Below are positions 1 through 8,629 of a stretch of DNA of 64,000 nt, piece after piece; the stretch's first letter is position 1; every line of letters begins with the position of its first letter. The notes below the pieces were generated by a model. It saw nothing but the letters and a program-made list of their open reading frames with translations. It was not told the DNA's origin and ran no database searches. The stretch covers positions 95,916 through 159,915 of the forward strand of contig JAEINU010000006.1 of NCBI GenBank assembly GCA_016342685.1, written 5' to 3'. The stretch is from Bacteroidales bacterium (GTDB taxonomy: Bacteria; Bacteroidota; Bacteroidia; Bacteroidales; UBA12077). The position numbers and the translations under genes were made by a program.

Positions 1-602
1 CCAACATAATCCCATTGTGTTCCGTCGGTAAGTAGTTGCCCATTAATATATTTCGAGTTGCTGTTTTCTTCTCTGGTTAAAACAAATGCGCCTGCGCCAT
101 CAGCAAAAATGGAATATCCGAAAGCATCCCCTTTGCGAACATAGGCAGGCATATTGTATACGCCAATTACTACAGCATGTTTTATACTTTCATCAGTTGC
201 CATTACTCTTACTGCATTGTCGAGAGCAATGGTAAAACTTGCACATGAGGCGCTTATATCAAAACTCGATGCCCACGATTCTTTCCCCTGAACTCTACCT
301 TGAACAATTAAGGATGTTGCAGGAGAGATGTATTCGGGAGTATCAGTGGCTACAATAAAAAGGTTTACATCATCGATACCAATTCCTGCATCTTTAATAG
401 CATTTAAAGCTGCTTTTGTTGCAAAATCTGCTGTTGTTTCTTCAATTCCTCGTAAATGTGCAATATGTCGTTGAGCTATACCAAGACCTTTTTCTGTTTT
501 TTCAGAATCAAAATCTATGTTTGCCAATTCTTTTAATTCCTCATTGTTGATTGGATTTCCAGGGGCATATATTCCTGTTCCTAATATTTTTATTGGTAGC
601 AT
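1..602 (-). CDS. 3-oxoacyl-ACP synthase III-like enzyme (partial, C-terminus outside window)
   Basis: The reading frame starts at the ATG at 602 and runs off the left edge after 200 codons, so only the N-terminal half is seen. The translation has a KAS III/thiolase-superfamily fold signature: an N-terminal LGTGIYAPG strand, ATDTPEYISPAT, and DISASCASF with the likely nucleophile Cys120. Family members condense an acyl-CoA with malonyl-ACP, malonyl-CoA or acetyl-CoA. The gene is 17 nt downstream of a CoA-transferase gene and ends a cluster with a thiolase and a reductase, so it may act on short acyl-CoAs rather than as the housekeeping FabH; that is inference. HMG-CoA-synthase-like or acetoacetyl-CoA-synthase-like activity is equally possible, because the distinguishing C-terminal His/Asn residues are not in the window. 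Confidence 0.8.
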   Translation of the reverse strand, partial: MLPIKILGTGIYAPGNPINNEELKELANIDFDSEKTEKGLGIAQRHIAHLRGIEETTADFATKAALNAIKDAGIGIDDVNLFIVATDTPEYISPATSLIVQGRVQGKESWASSFDISASCASFTIALDNAVRVMATDESIKHAVVIGVYNMPAYVRKGDAFGYSIFADGAGAFVLTREENSNSKYINGQLLTDGTQWDYV

Positions 603-619
603 TTCTTTTGTTTGTTGAT

Positions 620-1930
620 TTATAAATAACCCATGTTTTTAGCTTTTTGCGTTAGCTCGTCTTTAAATTTTGGATGCGCAATTTCAATTAAAGCTAGTGT
701 TCTTTCTTTTGTGGTTAAACCGGTTAGTCGAGCAATTCCAAATTCCGTTACAATATAATCTGTATTGCTACGATGCAAGGTAACTGCTGTTCCTTCTGGC
801 AGTACTGGAACAATTGTTGATATTTTATCGGCTTTAGCTGTAGATCGGCAAGCAATTATCGATTTTCCTTTTCCATCAAAGCCTTCAATTGCGCCAACTG
901 CGGTATCTGTTTGTCCTCCAGTTCCAGAGTATTGATTAATACCAATGGATTCGCTGGCTACCTGACCCGTAAAATCAACCATAATGCACGTGTTGATCGA
1001 AACCATTTGTGAGTTTTGTTTTACAATACATGGATCATTCACATATTTTCCTCGTAAAAATTCAACCGCTGGATTGTTATCTAACCATTCATATAGTTTT
1101 TTTGATCCCATTGCGAATGTGCAAACAAATTTGTCTTTGTAAAAAGCCTTTTTCTTATTGGTAATTACACCCATATTGTATAATTCCATCATCGAATCAA
1201 CCATCATTTCGGTGTGTACACCTAAATCTTTTTTATCTCGTAATGATAAAGCAGCAGCATTTGGAATATCACCAATCCCCAATTGTATGGTTGATCCATT
1301 ATCAACAAGTTTGGCAATATTATTTCCGATTTTTAAAGCTATTTCATCGGGCTTAGGCTCTGGTAAAGTGGGAGGAGCTTGCGAATATTCCACAAAATAA
1401 TTTACATCCTGAACGTTAAGATGTGTATCGCCAAAAGTTCTTGGTAGCTGATCATTAACTTCAAGGATAACAATATCAGCAGCTTCAATAATTTCTTTTT
1501 CGTAAGTAATTCCTAAGGATAAAGAAACAAAACCTTTATTGTCTGGTGGGGTACAAGTTCCAAAAAATATATGAGGTTTCTTAACTTTTAAACGATCTGT
1601 AGCCGATCGGTGTAACATATTTGGAACATAGGTAACCGTTCCTGCTCCTTCTTTTATGGCTTGCCGTGATCCTGGAGCATGAAACCAACTACATAGTTCG
1701 AAATGACCTTTCATTTCTGGGTTTATGTAAAAATCATATGCCTTTAAAGTTAAAACTGAGAATACCTTTACATTTTGAACTTTGTCTTTTGCAAGATGAA
1801 ATTTAGACATGCAACCCTGTGGTTCTGAAGCACACTGTGCAACAATCACATCGGTGTCACTTTTTATATGCGAAACGGCTTCTTCAATCGAAACAATTTT
1901 GCTTTTGTATATATCTTGGTAATTAATCAT
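620..1930 (-). CDS. Acetyl-CoA hydrolase/CoA-transferase family protein
   Basis: This 436-residue protein has the length and two-domain layout of the acetyl-CoA hydrolase/4-hydroxybutyrate CoA-transferase family. Visible landmarks are LGIGDIPNAAA near residue 220, TEMMVDSMMEL shortly after, and a GTGGQTDT loop near residue 338 preceded by VASESIGINQ, which probably carries the catalytic glutamate. Members move CoA between acetate and short-chain acids such as butyrate, propionate, succinate or 4-hydroxybutyrate. Its start overlaps the end of the symporter gene by 8 nt, so the two are very probably translated from one mRNA. Together with the thiolase and reductase it suggests activation or release of a C4 acid. 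The exact acyl substrate cannot be read from the sequence. Confidence 0.85.
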   Translation of the reverse strand: MINYQDIYKSKIVSIEEAVSHIKSDTDVIVAQCASEPQGCMSKFHLAKDKVQNVKVFSVLTLKAYDFYINPEMKGHFELCSWFHAPGSRQAIKEGAGTVTYVPNMLHRSATDRLKVKKPHIFFGTCTPPDNKGFVSLSLGITYEKEIIEAADIVILEVNDQLPRTFGDTHLNVQDVNYFVEYSQAPPTLPEPKPDEIALKIGNNIAKLVDNGSTIQLGIGDIPNAAALSLRDKKDLGVHTEMMVDSMMELYNMGVITNKKKAFYKDKFVCTFAMGSKKLYEWLDNNPAVEFLRGKYVNDPCIVKQNSQMVSINTCIMVDFTGQVASESIGINQYSGTGGQTDTAVGAIEGFDGKGKSIIACRSTAKADKISTIVPVLPEGTAVTLHRSNTDYIVTEFGIARLTGLTTKERTLALIEIAHPKFKDELTQKAKNMGYL

Positions 1931-3479
1931 TTGAATGAGATATTTTTTTCTTAGTTAGTTGATGCATTATAATTCCTACGATTGTTGAAATAATAATTGC
2001 AGAAGCTGATGCTATTGCCGGATTTCTGACTGGGCCGGAAAGATATTTATTGATGTATCCAAAATCAACACTAAAATTGTTAACTAAATAAGGTAACCCA
2101 TAATAAATTGTAAAATGAGTAACAAAGGCTGTAATCGAGGCTACAACAGGAGCTTTAATGTTGATGTTTTTAATAAAAATACCGAATACAATTGGAATAA
2201 AGGCTACTGAAAAATAGGCATAAACTCCGTTTTGTGCTAAAATAGCTACACTTAATTTTGGATTTAATAATTGATCAATCGAGATGATAAACGAGATAAT
2301 AGCTAAAAATATAATTGCAATCTTATTTATGCGGATGTATGCTTTGTCAGTCTTTATTTTGCTGCCAAATAATGGTTTTATAATATCGGAAGTTATTGTT
2401 GTCGATAAGGATTGAATTAAGCCTTCGAGAGTTGATAATCCTGCGCTTATTAATCCAAGAATAACAACTAAGCCTATTATTACTGACAGTGCGCCATTCG
2501 AAAAAGTTTTTATTACAAAAGCAGATATAATTCCGTCTGTTTTTAATGCTTCTCCATTTACTGTTAAATCTGGAAAAGTTATACGTGCATATAAACCAAC
2601 AAATACAACAGAAAAGAATATTATTTCTGCAATTACTGCTGTTGTAAGGAATCTATTTACGTCTTTTTCATCTTTTAGGAAAAGAGATTTTGTAATAATA
2701 TGTGGTTGACAAACAACAGCAGCTCCAACAATTGTTTGAACAATTATTATCTCGAAAAAATCACGAAATAATACACTCTTTGGATTTGTCGATTTGATTA
2801 GTACAGGATCAATAGCTGCTAGTTTTTGGAAGAAACCATCAATACCTTCTTTAAAATGTTCGTATCCTGAAAAGAGTAAAACAAAAGCGACAACTAACAT
2901 TACGATTGCTTGAATAGTATTTGTGTAAACCAATGAGTTGGCTCCACCAAACATCATATATCCAAAAACAAACACAATAATTACAGCAAGAATTGCAATT
3001 TCGTTTGCGTTTAAAGCTTTTGATAAAACTTTTGTAAGTGCTACAAGAATAAGAACAATAAATGTGATCAAGAGAAAGGATAGAAAACCCATAAACAGAG
3101 CGTAGTATTTGCTATTGTATCTTTTTCCAATCCATTGTGCCAACGTTACAGCCTTAAGTGATTGCCCATGTTTTCTGAAACTTTTAGTTAATACAACTAA
3201 AGAAATAATGGTGGCGAGAGGGAAGAATATTCCAAAAGATAATACTCCGCTAAATCCGTAAACTGCAATTAATCCAGGATTAACTATGAATGTTGCAGCA
3301 CTTGTCATTGAAACAGCAAGGGATAAACCTACAAAAGAAGGTGAGAAGTTTACATTTCCTACCGCATAATCACTTAAGCTTTTCGTTTTTAAAGCGCCTT
3401 TGATTACAAAATAGAGTATTAGAATAGCATAAAAAATAATTAGAAACCAAGTTCCAATAATTTGTTGGGATGTAGCCAT
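1923..3479 (-). CDS. Sodium:solute symporter (SSS family), monocarboxylate type likely
   Basis: The 518-residue product is almost entirely hydrophobic, with about 13 transmembrane helices. It carries SSS-family features: a first helix followed by LSDYAVGNVNFSP, AVSMTSAATFI in the next helix, and GANSLVYTNTIQAIVM around residues 178-194. The family imports sugars, amino acids, vitamins or organic acids using the sodium gradient. The overlap with a CoA-transferase and the nearby thiolase and reductase suggest uptake of acetate or a related short-chain acid (ActP-like); this is inference from context. A terminator-like hairpin separates it from the SDR gene upstream, so the symporter and downstream genes may have their own promoter or be transcribed by read-through. 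Confidence 0.85.
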   Translation of the reverse strand: MATSQQIIGTWFLIIFYAILILYFVIKGALKTKSLSDYAVGNVNFSPSFVGLSLAVSMTSAATFIVNPGLIAVYGFSGVLSFGIFFPLATIISLVVLTKSFRKHGQSLKAVTLAQWIGKRYNSKYYALFMGFLSFLLITFIVLILVALTKVLSKALNANEIAILAVIIVFVFGYMMFGGANSLVYTNTIQAIVMLVVAFVLLFSGYEHFKEGIDGFFQKLAAIDPVLIKSTNPKSVLFRDFFEIIIVQTIVGAAVVCQPHIITKSLFLKDEKDVNRFLTTAVIAEIIFFSVVFVGLYARITFPDLTVNGEALKTDGIISAFVIKTFSNGALSVIIGLVVILGLISAGLSTLEGLIQSLSTTITSDIIKPLFGSKIKTDKAYIRINKIAIIFLAIISFIISIDQLLNPKLSVAILAQNGVYAYFSVAFIPIVFGIFIKNINIKAPVVASITAFVTHFTIYYGLPYLVNNFSVDFGYINKYLSGPVRNPAIASASAIIISTIVGIIMHQLTKKKISHSND

Positions 3480-3517
3480 ATTGTATTATTTAAGAATATT
3501 CGTTTAAATTAAAATAA

Positions 3518-3551
3518 AAAACAGGAATCCCAAAATAGAGACCCCCGTTTT
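3518..3551 (-). terminator. Intrinsic terminator after the SDR reductase gene
   Basis: On the minus strand, arms at 3551-3540 and 3529-3518 pair over 12 positions, three of them G-U, around a 10-nt loop, and a U-rich tract follows. It lies between the reductase stop codon and the symporter start, so it may terminate or attenuate the thiolase-reductase transcript. Confidence 0.6.
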
Positions 3552-3558
3552 TAATCTA

Positions 3559-4302
3559 CTAAATTGTCATTCCTCCATCAACACTTAAAACTGTACCATT
3601 AATGTAGGCTGCTTCGTCGCTTGCCAAAAATAAATATGCCGAAGCAATTTCTTCAGGATTACCCAAACGTCCAATGGGCACCTTTTCTTCCATTGCTTTT
3701 AAAACATTTTCTGGCATTTGGCGAACCATATCTGTTAATATGAACCCGGGAGCTACTGCATTAACAGTAACACCCTTTCTACCAAGTTCTTTTGCTAAAG
3801 TTTTTGTCATTCCTATTAAGCCTGCTTTTGTGGCAACATAGTTTGTTTGTCCAAAATTACCGTACAAAGCAACTACCGAAGAAGTGTTTATAATTCTTCC
3901 GTATTTTTTTTCAGTCATGTACTGACTAACTTGTTTTGAGCAATTAAAAACACCGGTTAAATTTACATCAATTACCTGTTGCCATTGTTCAGGAGTCATT
4001 TTCTTTAATGATGAATCTCTTGTAATACCAGCATTGTTAACTAAGATGTCTATTCTGCCATAAGCATCAATTGCATCGTTTGTTGCGTTCTCTACATCAG
4101 AATATATAGCGGTATTTACTTTTATAAATTCAGCTTTTCCTGAGTTGTTAATGATTTCTTTAACAGTTTCTTCACCTTTCTCTTCATTCATGTCCCATAT
4201 TAAAACAATTGCACCTTCTTGAGCAAATTTTAATGCACCAGCTTTTCCAATACCATCAGCACCACCAGTTATAATAGCTATTTTATTTTCTAATCTTTTC
4301 AT
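3559..4302 (-). CDS. SDR-family 3-oxoacyl-ACP/acetoacetyl-CoA reductase
   Basis: The 247-residue protein is a classical short-chain dehydrogenase. It has the GGADGIGKAGA nucleotide-binding loop near residue 12, NNAG near 88, the catalytic Ser in NTSSVVA and the YVATK motif with Tyr and Lys near 152-156, then a C-terminal DGG motif. Family relatives include FabG and the NAD(P)H acetoacetyl-CoA reductase PhaB. An upstream in-frame ATG at 4377 exists but would extend 16 codons into the thiolase gene; the ATG at 4302 begins MKRLENKIAI, the usual start of this family, and leaves 26 nt after the thiolase stop. Directly downstream of a thiolase, conversion of acetoacetyl-CoA to 3-hydroxybutyryl-CoA is the natural proposal. 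Confidence 0.88.
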   Translation of the reverse strand: MKRLENKIAIITGGADGIGKAGALKFAQEGAIVLIWDMNEEKGEETVKEIINNSGKAEFIKVNTAIYSDVENATNDAIDAYGRIDILVNNAGITRDSSLKKMTPEQWQQVIDVNLTGVFNCSKQVSQYMTEKKYGRIINTSSVVALYGNFGQTNYVATKAGLIGMTKTLAKELGRKGVTVNAVAPGFILTDMVRQMPENVLKAMEEKVPIGRLGNPEEIASAYLFLASDEAAYINGTVLSVDGGMTI

Positions 4303-4328
4303 CGTTAATTTATTTAATTGGTAATATT

Positions 4329-5510
4329 TTATATTTTTTCTACAATTATTGATGTCCCTTGTCCACCGCCTATGCATAAGGTTGCAAGGCCTGTTTTTGC
4401 ATCGGTACGTTTCATTTCATATAGTAAAGTTGTTAGGATTCTTGCCCCAGATGCTCCAATTGGGTGTCCAAGAGCAATGGCTCCACCATTTACATTAACC
4501 TTAGAAGGATCTAGTTTTAAATCCCGCAAAACAGATAATGACTGAGATGCAAAAGCTTCATTTGCTTCAACTAAATCAATGTCATCAATTTCTAGTTTAG
4601 CTTTTAGTAATGCAGCTTTAGTTGCTGGAACTGGTCCATAGCCCATGATTTTTGGATCGAGTGCAGCACTAGCATAAGATACTATTCTAGCAAGAGGTTT
4701 TAAGCCTAATTCATCTGCTTTGTCTTTCGACATAATGATAAGCATTGAAGCTCCATCATTTATGCCCGATGCATTTGCAGCTGTTACAGTTCCATCTTTT
4801 TTGAAAGCTGGGCGAAGTTTCGCTAATTTTTCAATACTTAATCCTGATTTTGGGAATTCGTCCGTATCAAAAATGATTGGATCACCTTTTCTTTGAGGAA
4901 TCTCAATCGGAACTATTTCGTCGTTGAATTTTCCTTCTTTTTGAGCTTTTTCTGTTTTTAACTGACTGCTTAAAGCAAACTCGTCTTGCTCTTCGCGACT
5001 TAATTCCCATTGCTCAGCGATATTTTCTGCTGTAATTCCCATATGGTAATTATTGAAAGCGTCGGTTAATCCATCCTGAATCATACTGTCAATAATTTCA
5101 TTATGACCCATTTTATAACCAAAACGTGCTTTCTTCAAAAGGTAAGGAGCATTCGACATACTTTCAGTTCCGCCGGCTAATACAACATCGGCATCGCCAA
5201 GCATAATAAATTGTGCAGCCATACTTACAGCTCTAAGGCCAGAGCCGCATAGTTTATTGATTGTCATTGCTGGGCTGGTTTCAGGAATGCCTGCATGAAT
5301 TGAAATTTGACGCGCAATATTTTGACCTTCACCTGCAGAAAGGATATTACCTATGATACATTCGTTAATTTCTGAAGGACTTATTCCAGCTCTTTTTATT
5401 GCTTCTTTGGCTGCAATTACTCCTAAATCTACTGCGGAGAATTTGGATAGGCCTCCTCCAAAATTACCTATTGCTGTTCTAACAGCAGATACTATAACTA
5501 CTTCTTTCAT
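4329..5510 (-). CDS. Acetyl-CoA C-acetyltransferase (thiolase)
   Basis: The 393-residue protein matches biosynthetic-type thiolases along its length. The acylated cysteine is Cys88 in [11 protein letters not shown], the second half has [17 protein letters not shown] with the catalytic histidine, and the C-terminus has LCIGGGQG with the second catalytic cysteine. It condenses two acetyl-CoA to acetoacetyl-CoA or runs in reverse. It is the first gene of the minus-strand cluster and is followed by the SDR reductase. No hydroxybutyryl-CoA dehydratase or acyl-CoA dehydrogenase gene is present here, so the route beyond the hydroxyacyl-CoA stage must be encoded elsewhere if it exists. Confidence 0.93.
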   Translation of the reverse strand: MKEVVIVSAVRTAIGNFGGGLSKFSAVDLGVIAAKEAIKRAGISPSEINECIIGNILSAGEGQNIARQISIHAGIPETSPAMTINKLCGSGLRAVSMAAQFIMLGDADVVLAGGTESMSNAPYLLKKARFGYKMGHNEIIDSMIQDGLTDAFNNYHMGITAENIAEQWELSREEQDEFALSSQLKTEKAQKEGKFNDEIVPIEIPQRKGDPIIFDTDEFPKSGLSIEKLAKLRPAFKKDGTVTAANASGINDGASMLIIMSKDKADELGLKPLARIVSYASAALDPKIMGYGPVPATKAALLKAKLEIDDIDLVEANEAFASQSLSVLRDLKLDPSKVNVNGGAIALGHPIGASGARILTTLLYEMKRTDAKTGLATLCIGGGQGTSIIVEKI

Positions 5511-5745
5511 GTTTGTTTCTTTTCAATTTTTTCAAAGAACGTGATTAGAAATGGTAGGAATTATGTAGATTTTAAGAATTATAATATCGACTTTTAATAA
5601 TGTTTGTGATTTTAATTTAATTAAAAGTCCATATAATGAGTGAAATAGATGTTTTAATAAATGGGTCGACAATTGTAAAATCTAAATGTGATTTTGATAA
5701 AACAAATCGTAATGTTATATTCATGGATCATTTAAAAATAGAATC

Positions 5746-6204
5746 ATGGAAAATCGACAAAATTTACAAAGTGAAAATGAAAATCTGACATTAAATGCAG
5801 AAAGTTTAAATTATTTATCTGAAACCCGAAAGTGGACTATGTTTTTTGCTATTTTGGGATTTGTTGGAATTGGATTTATGGTTTTAGGAGCCTTTTTTAT
5901 GGGAATTGTTTCGTCTATTGGAGGAGCGTTTGGAGGAATGCAGGAGACTTGGGTCTTAGGTGTTATATCAATTGTTTATCTGGCAATGGCAGGGTTATAT
6001 GTATTTCCAGTGCTATATTTGATGAGGTTCTCAACAAAAATTAAAAGTGCTGTTGAAACAGCAGATCAGAATAATTTGGCAATTGCTTTTCAAAATTTAA
6101 AATCGCATTTTAAATATATGGGTATTCTAACAATATCAATAATTGGATTATATATTTTGGCAATATTTGTGTTTCTTATAGTTGGGGCAACTGCTTTTTT
6201 TTAA
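5746..6204 (+). CDS. Small integral membrane protein (DUF5362-like)
   Basis: The 152-residue protein has a hydrophilic, Asn/Glu-rich N-terminus of about 30 residues and then four hydrophobic segments: about 33-55, 66-88 and two in the C-terminal half after a short charged stretch (residues 95-122). Glycine-rich patches such as GGAFGG occur between the first helices. This layout resembles the DUF5362 membrane proteins common in Bacteroidota, whose function is unknown. It stands alone, with 235 nt of non-coding DNA before it and the helicase leader after it. Confidence 0.7.
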   Translation: MENRQNLQSENENLTLNAESLNYLSETRKWTMFFAILGFVGIGFMVLGAFFMGIVSSIGGAFGGMQETWVLGVISIVYLAMAGLYVFPVLYLMRFSTKIKSAVETADQNNLAIAFQNLKSHFKYMGILTISIIGLYILAIFVFLIVGATAFF

Positions 6205-6222
6205 AATAAGCGCAAAAAAATA

Positions 6223-6251
6223 TTGAAAATCAAATAATTATCATACCTTTG
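6223..6251 (+). promoter_or_regulatory. Promoter of the DEAD-box helicase gene
   Basis: TTG at 6223-6225 and TACCTTTG at 6244-6251, with an 18-nt spacer, match the Bacteroidota housekeeping sigma-factor promoter (-33 TTTG, -7 TAnnTTTG). Transcription would begin near 6257, giving a leader of about 85 nt. Confidence 0.8.
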
Positions 6252-6292
6252 CGCCCTTAAATTAATTAATGGTGTTTTTAGGTATCTAACTG

Positions 6293-6332
6293 GCTTTTGG
6301 CAAGTTGATTAGGAATCCAAAAGCACAGGAGG
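6293..6332 (+). promoter_or_regulatory. Leader hairpin and strong Shine-Dalgarno of the helicase gene
   Basis: GCTTTTGG at 6293-6300 is exactly complementary to CCAAAAGC at 6317-6324, leaving a 16-nt loop. Three bases after the stem comes AGGAGG (6327-6332), nine nucleotides before the ATG at 6342. A strong Shine-Dalgarno is unusual in this phylum, and a stem next to it could set initiation in response to temperature or to the helicase itself. The regulatory role is inference. Confidence 0.55.
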
Positions 6333-6341
6333 AAAATAAAA

Positions 6342-8246
6342 ATGACAAAATTTACCGATTTAGGTCTCAAAGAAGAGATACTAAAAGGAATTAGTGAGCT
6401 TGGTTTTGAAGAAGCAATGCCAGTTCAAGCAGAAGTAATACCTGTTGTACTTGAATCAAAAAGTGATATCGTAGCCTTAGCGCAAACAGGAACAGGAAAA
6501 ACAGCAGCATTCGGTTTGCCAATTGTAGAGCAAATAGATGTTTCAAAAAAATATCCACAAGCACTTATTTTATCGCCAACAAGAGAATTGTGTGTTCAAA
6601 TTGCAAAAGATTTGATGGCATATTCTAAATATGTTAGCGGATTAAAGGTTTTGCCAATTTATGGCGGTGCAAATATCGATGCGCAAATTCGTGGTTTAAA
6701 AATGGGAACGCATATCATAGTTGCAACTCCTGGTCGTATGCTTGATCTTATTGGACGAAAGAGAGCTGATATATCAAATGTACAAACGGTTGTTCTTGAT
6801 GAATCAGACGAAATGCTAAATATGGGTTTTCGTGACGATTTAAATGAGATATTGGAGTCGGTTCCAAACGATCGAAGAACATTGCTTTTTTCAGCTACTA
6901 TGCCAAAGGAAGTAGCAGCTATTGCAAGAAAATATATGTCTAATCCTGAAGAAATCACTATAGGTAGAAAAAATTCAGGTGCAGAAAGTGTGAAACACAT
7001 GTATTATCTAGTTCAAGCCAGAGATCGATATTCTGCATTGAAGAGAATAGCTGATTTGAATCCAAATGTTTATGCAATTGTTTTCTGTCGTACGCGAATG
7101 GAAACAAAAGAGGTTGCCGAATGGTTAATTAGGGATGGATATCCTGCAGATGCTTTACATGGAGATTTATCTCAACCTCAGCGTGATCATGTAATGAGTA
7201 GATTTAGATCAAAGAGTTTGCAGATGCTTGTTGCTACTGATGTTGCAGCACGTGGTTTAGATGTAAATGATCTTACTCATGTAATTAACTATAATTTACC
7301 AGACGATATTGAAGCATATACTCACCGAAGTGGACGTACTGGTAGAGCTGGAAAAACAGGAGTCTCTATCGCTATTATTCATTTAAGAGAGAAATATCGA
7401 ATCAAAGAAATAGAGAAAAAAATAAGTAAAACTTTCGAGAAAGCTACTATTCCTACAGGTAAAGAGGTTTGTGCCACACAATTATTTCACTTAATTGATA
7501 AAATTGAAAAAGTAGAAGTAAATCATGAGCAGATTAATGATTTTTTACCTGAAATTTATAAAAAACTTGAAGGAGTAGAAAAAGAAGATTTAATAAAGCG
7601 TGTTGTTTCCTTGGAGTTTAATCGTTTTCTAGAATATTATAAGAATGCTCCCGATTTAAATGTGTCTGATGACAGAGATTCTGGAGGTAGAGATAGAGGA
7701 GGCCGTAGAGGGGCTCAGGATAAGAATTTTAAGCGCTTGTTTATTAACATTGGTAAGAACCATGGTTTAAATCCACAGCGTTTAATGGGGCTTGTAAATG
7801 AAGCTACGAAGGATCAAAATATTCCTATTGGAAGAATCGATGTTATGAAATCATTTTCGTTTTTCGAGATTGATAAGCAATATACCGATAAAGTTATGGA
7901 TGGTTTAAATAGTGCTGAATTTGAAGGTATGGCGGTAAATACTGAAGTAGCTAATGAAAAACAATCTGGAGGTTCTGATCGCGGTGGTTCTGATCGTGGC
8001 GGAAGACGCGATGATAGAAAAAGATCAGGATCTGGCGGTGGACGTAGTGATGAAAGAAGGTCTTCAGGAGGAAGAAGTTCTGGAGGAAGAAGTTCTGGTG
8101 GCCGTAGTGATGGAAGATCATCAGGTGGTAGAAGATCGGATGGAGGTGCTCGAAGAAGTTCTGGTGGAGATAGTTCAAGTAGAAGTTCTTCAGGAAGTGG
8201 AAGCTCAAGAAGAAGATCTGACAATAGAGGAAGATCGAATAACTAA
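6342..8246 (+). CDS. DEAD-box ATP-dependent RNA helicase (DeaD/CsdA-like) with RGG-rich tail
   Basis: The 634-residue protein has the ordered helicase motifs: AQTGTGKT (47-54), SPTRELC (78-84), motif II as DESD instead of DEAD (153-156), SAT, then VATDVAARGLDV and HRSGRTGRAG in the second RecA domain. A DbpA-like RNA-binding domain follows (about 460-540), and the last 90 residues are Arg/Gly/Ser repeats. Such helicases unwind structured RNA in ribosome assembly, mRNA decay and cold adaptation, and the tail should bind RNA non-specifically. The changed residue in motif II keeps both acidic positions, so ATPase activity is expected. The gene has its own promoter, a structured leader and a terminator, and is probably monocistronic. 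Confidence 0.93.
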   Translation: MTKFTDLGLKEEILKGISELGFEEAMPVQAEVIPVVLESKSDIVALAQTGTGKTAAFGLPIVEQIDVSKKYPQALILSPTRELCVQIAKDLMAYSKYVSGLKVLPIYGGANIDAQIRGLKMGTHIIVATPGRMLDLIGRKRADISNVQTVVLDESDEMLNMGFRDDLNEILESVPNDRRTLLFSATMPKEVAAIARKYMSNPEEITIGRKNSGAESVKHMYYLVQARDRYSALKRIADLNPNVYAIVFCRTRMETKEVAEWLIRDGYPADALHGDLSQPQRDHVMSRFRSKSLQMLVATDVAARGLDVNDLTHVINYNLPDDIEAYTHRSGRTGRAGKTGVSIAIIHLREKYRIKEIEKKISKTFEKATIPTGKEVCATQLFHLIDKIEKVEVNHEQINDFLPEIYKKLEGVEKEDLIKRVVSLEFNRFLEYYKNAPDLNVSDDRDSGGRDRGGRRGAQDKNFKRLFINIGKNHGLNPQRLMGLVNEATKDQNIPIGRIDVMKSFSFFEIDKQYTDKVMDGLNSAEFEGMAVNTEVANEKQSGGSDRGGSDRGGRRDDRKRSGSGGGRSDERRSSGGRSSGGRSSGGRSDGRSSGGRRSDGGARRSSGGDSSSRSSSGSGSSRRRSDNRGRSNN

Positions 8247-8269
8247 AATATTAAAAAAATTATATTTCA

Positions 8270-8304
8270 AATCGCTAAAAGCATTGCTTTTAGCGATTTT
8301 TTTT
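8270..8304 (+). terminator. Terminator of the helicase gene
   Basis: A perfect 13-bp stem (8270-8282 with 8286-8298) with a 3-nt loop is followed by eight T residues, about 23 nt after the helicase stop codon. Confidence 0.9.
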
Positions 8305-8370
8305 ATTTATATGTGGTCATAATTTTTTAAAAGAGTTGGAAATATTAATTCTTTATTCTACTTTTACGAA

Positions 8371-8478
8371 CCGAACGTTTGGTATGTTAGTTTAAAATAA
8401 CACCAAGTGTTTGGAAATTAAGTTTAATAGTTCTTTAAAATAATGAGTTTAATATAATAAAACCAAACGTTTGGTTTT
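8371..8478. promoter_or_regulatory. Cluster of three CCAAACGTTTGG-type palindromes
   Basis: Related 12-mers lie at 8371-8382 (CCGAACGTTTGG), 8403-8414 (CCAAGTGTTTGG) and 8463-8474 (CCAAACGTTTGG). The third extends to a perfect 20-bp palindrome at 8459-8478. Start-to-start distances are 32 and 60 bp. Such symmetric sites are typical of dimeric repressors such as TetR-family proteins, but no regulator gene is adjacent. A TATTTTTG -7-like element at 8534-8541 lies downstream, so the likely target is the gene at 8630; I see no matching -33 element. The rest of the interval 8305-8629 shows nothing else. Confidence 0.55.
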
Positions 8479-8629
8479 AATTTATAGGTATGGTCATAGG
8501 TGCAAATAGAAAGCTTAATCTTTACTACATTTCTATTTTTGGTTCGGTAATTTAATTCAGTTCAGTTTTTGTTTTTCATTTTGTACCTCGACCGACCTTT
8601 TTCTTAATAACTTCAAATTTTCCGGTGCT

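Noticed and set aside
5636..5785. A 49-codon frame before and into the small membrane gene at 5746
   Set aside because: It overlaps the real start out of frame and shows no family pattern or promoter.
7814..8224. Minus-strand open frames opposite the Arg/Gly/Ser tail of the helicase
   Set aside because: They exist because the codons of the low-complexity tail have no stop on the other strand; composition is Leu/Pro-rich without structure.
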